From assembly GCF_018375725.1 (NCBI RefSeq), contig NZ_JAHACR010000129.1, positions 1 to 10,590 on the forward strand: 10,590 nucleotides of DNA. Direction: 5' to 3'. Source of the DNA: Burkholderia sp. (GTDB lineage Bacteria; Pseudomonadota; Gammaproteobacteria; Burkholderiales; Burkholderiaceae). Numbering within the stretch: the stretch's first letter is position 1; the number at the start of each line of letters is the position of its first letter. Of this stretch, positions 6,045 to 10,590 are shown in pieces. Under the pieces are notes generated by a model, which searched no databases, was not told the origin of the DNA, and saw only the letters and a program-made list of their open reading frames with translations. The translations under genes were made by a program, and so were the position numbers.

Positions 6045-6920
6045 ATGGCTGGAATGAAGGAAATTCGCGGCAAGATCAAGAGCGTGCAGAACACGCGCAA
6101 GATCACGAAGGCGATGGAGATGGTGGCCGCATCGAAGATGCGCCGCGCCCAGGAACGCATGCGCGCTGCCCGCCCGTATGCGGACAAGGTCCGTGCCATC
6201 GCCGCGCACATGAGCCGCGCGAACCCGGAGTACCGCCACCCGTTCATGGTGGCAAACGACGGCGCGAAGACGGCCGGCATCATCCTCGTCACGACGGACA
6301 AGGGTCTGTGCGGCGGTCTGAACACGAACGTGCTGCGCGCGACGGTGCAGAAGTTCAAGGAGCTGGAAGACAAGGGCCAGAAGGTCGAAGCCACCGCGAT
6401 CGGCGGCAAGGGCCTCGGGTTCCTGAACCGCTTCGGCGCGAAGGTGATGTCGCAGGTCGTGCACCTCGGCGACACCCCGCATCTCGACAAGCTGATCGGC
6501 GCGGTAAAAACGCAGCTCGATCTGTACTCGGAAGGCAAGCTGTCGGCGGTCTATATCGCGTACACGCGCTTCGTCAACACGATGAAGCAGGAAGCGGTGA
6601 TCGAACAGCTGCTGCCGCTGGCGTCGGAGCACTTCGAGGCGAATGACGGCACGCCGGCGACGTCGTGGGATTACATCTACGAGCCGGATGCGCAGACGGT
6701 CGTCGACGAGTTGCTGGTCCGTTACGTCGAGGCGCTGGTGTACCAGGCCGTCGCGGAAAACATGGCGTCCGAGCAATCGGCGCGCATGGTCGCGATGAAG
6801 GCGGCTTCGGACAACGCGAAGACGGTGATCAGCGAGCTTCAGCTGTCGTACAACAAGAGCCGTCAGGCCGCGATCACGAAGGAACTGTCGGAGATCGTCG
6901 GCGGCGCCGCCGCTGTTTAA
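6045..6920 (+). CDS. atpG: F1Fo ATP synthase subunit gamma
   Basis: Gamma is the central rotor shaft. Its coiled coil of N- and C-terminal helices turns inside alpha3-beta3 and its globular foot contacts the c-ring and epsilon. The 291-residue product starts with MAGMKEIRGKIKSVQNTRKI, followed by TKAMEMVAASKMRRAQ (21-36), the conserved N-terminal helix. TTDKGLCGGLN (83-93) is a family hallmark of the globular domain. The C-terminal helix ends in YNKSRQAAITKEL and ISEIVGG-type residues (about 269-288), the family signature that contacts beta. AAGGAG (6033-6038) lies six bases before the ATG and directly after the 5989-6030 hairpin. Only one gamma is needed for three alpha and three beta, so reduced initiation here would make sense. 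atpD follows after 114 bp. Confidence 0.97.
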   Translation: MAGMKEIRGKIKSVQNTRKITKAMEMVAASKMRRAQERMRAARPYADKVRAIAAHMSRANPEYRHPFMVANDGAKTAGIILVTTDKGLCGGLNTNVLRATVQKFKELEDKGQKVEATAIGGKGLGFLNRFGAKVMSQVVHLGDTPHLDKLIGAVKTQLDLYSEGKLSAVYIAYTRFVNTMKQEAVIEQLLPLASEHFEANDGTPATSWDYIYEPDAQTVVDELLVRYVEALVYQAVAENMASEQSARMVAMKAASDNAKTVISELQLSYNKSRQAAITKELSEIVGGAAAV

Positions 6921-6942
6921 GCGAGCGCGTCGGGATGTCCCG

Positions 6943-6964
6943 GCCCGGGCGACGCTGCCCGGGC
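6943..6964 (+). repeat. Hairpin in the atpG-atpD gap
   Basis: GCCCGGGC occurs at 6943-6950 and 6957-6964. As the octamer is self-complementary, the copies are both a direct and an inverted repeat and form an 8-bp G-C stem with loop GACGCT. A smaller overlapping palindrome, CGGGA-TG-TCCCG (6931-6942), and a 6-bp alternative pairing (GCGTCG at 6927-6932 with CGACGC at 6950-6955) suggest competing folds. The structure ends 58 bases before the atpD Shine-Dalgarno, leaving that site open in an A-rich context. Confidence 0.55.
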
Positions 6965-7034
6965 GGCCCTTACCCGGCCGGCTCGAAACTGCGCCTTTGC
7001 GCGAGTAAAGAATCAGGTATTTAAAGGAAAAGCG

Positions 7035-8429
7035 ATGAGTACTGCTGCTTTGGTAGAAGGCAAGATCGTACAGTGCATCGGCGCCGTTATCGACGTGGAA
7101 TTCCCGCGCGACAGCATGCCGAAGATCTACGACGCGCTCACTCTCGATGGCTCGGAACTGACGCTCGAAGTCCAGCAGCAGCTGGGCGACGGCGTGGTCC
7201 GTACCATCTGTCTGGGTGCTTCCGACGGCCTGCGCCGCGGCCTGATGGTGAAGAACACCGGCCGCCCGATCATGGTGCCGGTCGGCAAGCCGACCCTCGG
7301 CCGTATCATGGACGTGCTCGGCCGTCCGATCGACGAAGCGGGCCCGATCGAAAGCGAAAACAAGCGTTCGATCCACCAGAAGGCACCGGCGTTCGACGAA
7401 CTGTCGCCGTCGACCGAACTGCTCGAAACGGGTATCAAGGTCATCGACCTGATCTGCCCGTTCGCAAAGGGCGGCAAGGTTGGTCTGTTCGGCGGTGCAG
7501 GCGTGGGCAAGACCGTCAACATGATGGAGCTCATCAACAACATCGCGAAGGAGCACGGCGGTTTCTCCGTGTTCGCGGGCGTGGGCGAGCGTACCCGTGA
7601 AGGGAACGACTTCTACCACGAAATGAAGGACTCGAACGTTCTCGACAAGGTCGCGCTGGTGTACGGCCAGATGAACGAGCCGCCGGGCAACCGTCTGCGC
7701 GTCGCGCTGACCGGCCTGACGATGGCCGAGTTCTTCCGTGACGAAGGCCTCGACGTGCTGTTCTTCGTCGACAACATCTACCGTTTCACGCTGGCCGGTA
7801 CCGAAGTGTCGGCACTGCTCGGCCGTATGCCGTCGGCGGTGGGTTATCAGCCGACGCTGGCTGAAGAAATGGGCAAGCTGCAAGAGCGCATCACGTCGAC
7901 CAAGAAGGGCTCGATTACGTCGGTTCAGGCCGTGTACGTCCCTGCGGACGACTTGACCGACCCGTCGCCGGCGACGACCTTCGGCCACCTGGACGCAACG
8001 GTCGTTCTGTCGCGTGACATCGCTTCGCTGGGTATCTACCCGGCAGTCGACCCGCTCGATTCGACCTCGCGTCAGATTGACCCGAACGTGATCGGCGAAG
8101 AGCACTACTCGATCACCCGCCGCGTTCAGCAGACGCTGCAGCGCTACAAGGAACTGCGCGACATCATCGCGATTCTGGGCATGGACGAACTGTCGCCGGA
8201 AGACAAGCTGACGGTCGCACGCGCACGTAAGATCCAGCGTTTCCTGTCGCAGCCGTTCCACGTCGCTGAAGTGTTCACGGGCGCGCCGGGCAAGTACGTT
8301 CCGCTGAAGGAAACGATCCGCGGCTTCAAGATGATCGTCGACGGCGAGTGCGACCACCTGCCGGAACAGGCGTTCTACATGGTCGGCACGATCGACGAAG
8401 CCTTCGAAAAGGCCAAGAAGATCCAGTAA
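7035..8429 (+). CDS. atpD: F1Fo ATP synthase subunit beta (catalytic)
   Basis: Beta holds the three catalytic sites that make ATP from ADP and phosphate. The 464-residue product has an N-terminal beta barrel (about 8-82), a RecA-like core (about 83-360) and a C-terminal helical domain (about 361-464). The Walker A motif GGAGVGKT is at 153-160 with Lys159 and Thr160. The catalytic GERTREG (184-190) carries Glu185 and Arg186. The Walker B strand VLFFVDN ends in Asp246-Asn247. The alpha/beta signature PAVDPLDSTS is at 336-345, and DELSPED (384-390) is the gamma/epsilon contact loop, DELSEED in E. coli. AAAGGA (7023-7028) lies six bases before the ATG in an A-rich, unpaired-looking context, consistent with strong translation. 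A 141-bp gap separates it from atpC. Confidence 0.98.
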   Translation: MSTAALVEGKIVQCIGAVIDVEFPRDSMPKIYDALTLDGSELTLEVQQQLGDGVVRTICLGASDGLRRGLMVKNTGRPIMVPVGKPTLGRIMDVLGRPIDEAGPIESENKRSIHQKAPAFDELSPSTELLETGIKVIDLICPFAKGGKVGLFGGAGVGKTVNMMELINNIAKEHGGFSVFAGVGERTREGNDFYHEMKDSNVLDKVALVYGQMNEPPGNRLRVALTGLTMAEFFRDEGLDVLFFVDNIYRFTLAGTEVSALLGRMPSAVGYQPTLAEEMGKLQERITSTKKGSITSVQAVYVPADDLTDPSPATTFGHLDATVVLSRDIASLGIYPAVDPLDSTSRQIDPNVIGEEHYSITRRVQQTLQRYKELRDIIAILGMDELSPEDKLTVARARKIQRFLSQPFHVAEVFTGAPGKYVPLKETIRGFKMIVDGECDHLPEQAFYMVGTIDEAFEKAKKIQ

Positions 8430-8522
8430 GGGTTCGAGTGAGTCGCAGGGCGGCGTGGTCGGGGCGGGATTGATATCCGGCCCGCCGCGCCGGTCGCAAT
8501 ACGCTCAACCCGCCGTGCATGG

Positions 8523-8556
8523 GATCGGAGTGGGCGCGAACGCGTCGGCTCCGATC
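8523..8556 (+). repeat. Hairpin directly upstream of the atpC Shine-Dalgarno
   Basis: GATCGGAG (8523-8530) and CTCCGATC (8549-8556) form a perfect 8-bp outer stem. An inner CGC/GCG stem (8535-8537 with 8542-8544) has loop GAAC. The atpC Shine-Dalgarno AGGAG (8560-8564) begins three bases after the stem. There is no U-run, so it is not a terminator. The rest of the gap (8445-8495) is GC-rich, with weaker complementary runs such as GGCGGG (8463-8468) and CCCGCC (8481-8486). Confidence 0.65.
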
Positions 8557-8570
8557 GACAGGAGTTCGAT

Positions 8571-8996
8571 ATGGCAACCATCAAAGTAGACGTCGTCAGC
8601 GCGGAAGAGCAGATCTTCTCGGGCCAGGCGAAATTCGTCGCGCTGCCGGGCGAAGCGGGTGAACTGGGCATTCTGCCGGGCCACACGCCGCTGATCACGC
8701 GGATTCGTCCGGGTGCGGTGCGCATCGAAGTCGAGAACGGCAACGACGAATTCGTGTTCGTCGCGGGCGGCATTCTCGAAGTGCAGCCGGGCGCCGTGAC
8801 GGTGCTCGCCGACACCGCGATCCGCGGCAAGGACCTCGACTCGGCGAAGGCCGAGGAAGCGCGCAAGCGTGCGCAGGAAACGCTGCAGAACGCGAAGTCG
8901 GACATCGACCTTGCGAAGGCGCAGTCGGAGCTCGCCACGGCAATGGCGCAGCTCGAAGCGATCCAGCGTCTGGCGAAGATGCGCAGCAAGCACTGA
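8571..8996 (+). CDS. atpC: F1Fo ATP synthase subunit epsilon
   Basis: Epsilon binds gamma and the c-ring at the base of the rotor and can inhibit ATP hydrolysis by extending its C-terminal helices into F1. The product has 141 residues, normal for proteobacteria. The N-terminal beta sandwich (about 1-85) contains the family hallmark LPGEAGELGILPGHTPL (25-41). The C-terminal helix pair (about 88-138) is rich in Ala, Lys and Glu. AGGAG (8560-8564) lies six bases before the ATG and directly behind a hairpin. This is the last gene of the operon, and the intrinsic terminator begins 19 bases after its stop codon. Confidence 0.97.
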   Translation: MATIKVDVVSAEEQIFSGQAKFVALPGEAGELGILPGHTPLITRIRPGAVRIEVENGNDEFVFVAGGILEVQPGAVTVLADTAIRGKDLDSAKAEEARKRAQETLQNAKSDIDLAKAQSELATAMAQLEAIQRLAKMRSKH

Positions 8997-9014
8997 AGCC
9001 CACGCTTCATGCAG

Positions 9015-9044
9015 AAGAAAGCAGCCTCCGGGCTGCTTTTTTTT
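9015..9044 (+). terminator. Intrinsic terminator of the atp operon
   Basis: AAAGCAGCC (9018-9026) pairs perfectly with GGCTGCTTT (9031-9039) around the tetraloop TCCG. The run of eight T (9037-9044) follows the G-C core of the stem; further upstream A/G bases can pair with its later Ts. This is a canonical Rho-independent terminator just after atpC. It isolates the operon from the next gene. Confidence 0.92.
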
Positions 9045-9168
9045 CGTCCCGATTCTGTCCGAGCGTGCTATTTCATCACGCAGTCGCGATTTGATGTCAG
9101 AGTGTCGTCAGCGGATCTCAGCATAATCCGTGGAATCAGACAGACAAAAAAGCCTCTCGGAGACATTC

Positions 9169-10590
9169 ATGGCTGAAGTATCAGGCGTGGGGGCGCTGAT
9201 CGCGCCCGAGAACGGACTGTCATATGTGCGCGGGGCGACCGACGTGCCGCTGTCCGAAGCGACAATCGGCCGGTTGCTGCGCGACACCGCCGAGCGTTTC
9301 CCCGACCGGCCCGCCGCGGTGTTCCGCGAGCAGAGCGTGCGCTGGACCTGGCGCGAATTCGCCGCCGAGGTCGACGTGCTGGCTGCCGGGCTCGCGGCGT
9401 TCGGCATCGTCAAGGGCGACCGCGTCGGCATCTGGTCGCCGAACCGCAGCGAATGGCTGCTCACGCAATTCGCGACCGCGCGCCTCGGTGCGATCCTCGT
9501 CAACATCAATCCCGCATATCGGCTTGCCGAACTCGAGTACGCGCTGAACAAGGTCGGTTGCAAGGCGATGATCGCCGCGGAGCGCTTCAAGTCGTCCGCG
9601 TATGTCGAGATGTTGCAGACGATCGCGCCGGAACTGGCGACAGCGGCGCCGGGCGAATTGCATGCCGCGCGTGTGCCCGCGCTGCGCACCGTCGTGTCGA
9701 TGGGCGACGTCGCGCCGGCCGGCATGTTCCGCTTCGCCGACGTGATGGCACGCGGCCGCGCGAATGACGCGCATGTGGCGCTCGATGCGATCGGCGAGGC
9801 GCTCGCGTCGACCGATCCGATCAATATCCAGTTTACAAGCGGCACGACAGGCAACCCGAAGGGCGCGACACTCACGCACCGCAACGTCGTCAACAACGCG
9901 CGGTCGATCGCGCAGGCGATGTGTTTCAGCGAGCAGGATTCGCTCTGCATTCCCGTGCCGCTCTACCACTGTTTCGGGATGGTGCTCGCCGTGCTCGCGT
10001 GCGTGTCGAAGGGCGCGGCGATGGTGTTTCCGGGCGAGGCGTTCGATCCGGTCGCCACGCTCGCGGCCGTCTCCGAGGAACGCTGCACGGCACTGCACGG
10101 CGTGCCGACGATGTTCATTGCGGAACTCGATCACCCGGACTTCGCGAAGTACGACCTGACCTCGCTGCGCACCGGCATCATGGCCGGATCGCCGTGTCCG
10201 ATCGAAACGATGAAGCGCGTCGTGTCGCAGATGCATATGTCGGAAGTGACGATCGCCTACGGGATGACGGAAACGAGCCCGGTCTCGTTCCAGAGCGGAA
10301 CGACCGATCCGCTCGAGAAACGCACGACGACGGTCGGGCGCATTCAGCCGCATCTCGAAGTGAAGATCGTCGATGCGACCGGCGAGATCGTGCCGGTCGG
10401 CGTGACGGGCGAGCTGTGCACGAAGGGCTATTCGGTGATGCTCGGCTACTGGGACGACGACGCGAAGACGCGCGACGTGCTGATCGACGGCTGGATGCAT
10501 ACCGGCGACCTCGCGACGCTCGATCACGACGGCTATTGCAATATCGTCGGCCGGCTGAAGGACATGTTGATCCGCGGCGGCGAGAATATC
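9169..10590 (+). CDS. AMP-binding fatty-acyl-CoA synthetase (3' end outside window)
   Basis: The frame is open from the ATG at 9169 to the window edge, giving 474 residues; the C-terminal lid, probably about 100 residues, is missing. Acyl-CoA synthetases activate a fatty acid with ATP to an acyl-adenylate and then to acyl-CoA. The core motifs of the adenylate-forming family appear in order: FTSGTTGNPKG (222-232, phosphate loop), PLYHCFG (264-270), YGMTETSP (364-371), GWMHTGDL (441-448) with Asp447 as the likely ribose ligand, and GRLKDMLIRGGENI (461-474, hinge). The order and wording best fit medium- or long-chain FadD/ACSF2-like enzymes; chain length cannot be told. GGAGA (9159-9163) lies five bases before the ATG. 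It sits behind the atp terminator, 172 bp after atpC, so it should be transcribed separately; no clear promoter is visible in the gap. Confidence 0.9.
   Translation, partial: MAEVSGVGALIAPENGLSYVRGATDVPLSEATIGRLLRDTAERFPDRPAAVFREQSVRWTWREFAAEVDVLAAGLAAFGIVKGDRVGIWSPNRSEWLLTQFATARLGAILVNINPAYRLAELEYALNKVGCKAMIAAERFKSSAYVEMLQTIAPELATAAPGELHAARVPALRTVVSMGDVAPAGMFRFADVMARGRANDAHVALDAIGEALASTDPINIQFTSGTTGNPKGATLTHRNVVNNARSIAQAMCFSEQDSLCIPVPLYHCFGMVLAVLACVSKGAAMVFPGEAFDPVATLAAVSEERCTALHGVPTMFIAELDHPDFAKYDLTSLRTGIMAGSPCPIETMKRVVSQMHMSEVTIAYGMTETSPVSFQSGTTDPLEKRTTTVGRIQPHLEVKIVDATGEIVPVGVTGELCTKGYSVMLGYWDDDAKTRDVLIDGWMHTGDLATLDHDGYCNIVGRLKDMLIRGGENI

Noticed and set aside
6996..7023. Internal promoter before atpD (TTTGCG ... 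TATTTA)
   Set aside because: Both hexamers match poorly; the A/T-rich segment is better explained as an open ribosome-binding region.
5967..8357. Very long antisense open frame (796 codons) across atpG and atpD
   Set aside because: Shadow of G/C-biased third positions in highly expressed atp genes. The translation is rich in Arg, Asp, His and Val, shows no domain, and overlaps essential genes on the other strand.
9045..9168. Promoter for the acyl-CoA synthetase gene (CATAAT at 9122-9127, TTGATG at 9091-9096)
   Set aside because: The spacing is 25 bp and no better -35 is found at 16-18 bp. A promoter should exist here, but I cannot place it.
9220..10527. Antisense open frame of 435 codons opposite the acyl-CoA synthetase
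   Set aside because: The + strand frame carries all the adenylate-forming motifs in order; the antisense translation is Arg/His-rich and featureless.

Overview
The window is the main F-type (F1Fo) ATP synthase operon of a beta-proteobacterium, most likely Burkholderia (cepacia-complex-like). I infer this from the high GC content with strong G/C third-position bias, the gene order atpI-B-E-F-H-A-G-D-C, and subunit sequences that match Burkholderia proteins as I remember them; I could not run a search. All real genes are on the + strand.

Layout. Bases 22-1152 encode a YbiR/CitMHS-like membrane anion transporter. It is separated from the atp genes by 262 bp holding an imperfect hairpin, three T5 tracts spaced in 11-bp multiples, and a good sigma70-type promoter (TTGAAT, 17 bp, TACAAT at 1307-1335). 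Nine atp genes follow (1415-8996): atpI (assembly factor), atpB (a), atpE (c), atpF (b), atpH (delta), atpA (alpha), atpG (gamma), atpD (beta) and atpC (epsilon). The Fo genes a, c and b make the membrane proton channel and stator. Delta, alpha, gamma, beta and epsilon make the stator link, the catalytic head and the central rotor stalk. A textbook intrinsic terminator (9015-9044) closes the operon. After it, a separate gene starts at 9169 and runs off the right edge: an AMP-binding fatty-acyl-CoA synthetase, of which 474 codons are visible.

All key catalytic residues are present: the Walker motifs in alpha and beta, the arginine finger in alpha, the essential Arg in subunit a and the essential Asp in subunit c. 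The complex therefore looks functional and proton-coupled. No mobile element, CRISPR array, tRNA or rRNA was seen.

The less ordinary content lies between the genes. Most of the longer intercistronic gaps contain perfect or near-perfect inverted repeats without U-tracts: one each in atpI-B, atpA-G, atpG-D and atpD-C, and two in atpE-F. Those in atpA-G and atpD-C end only a few bases before the Shine-Dalgarno sequence. The exception is the gap before atpE (the high-copy c subunit), which is U-rich, apparently unstructured and ends in a strong Shine-Dalgarno. This pattern fits post-transcriptional tuning of subunit stoichiometry. I found no convincing new biological system beyond that.
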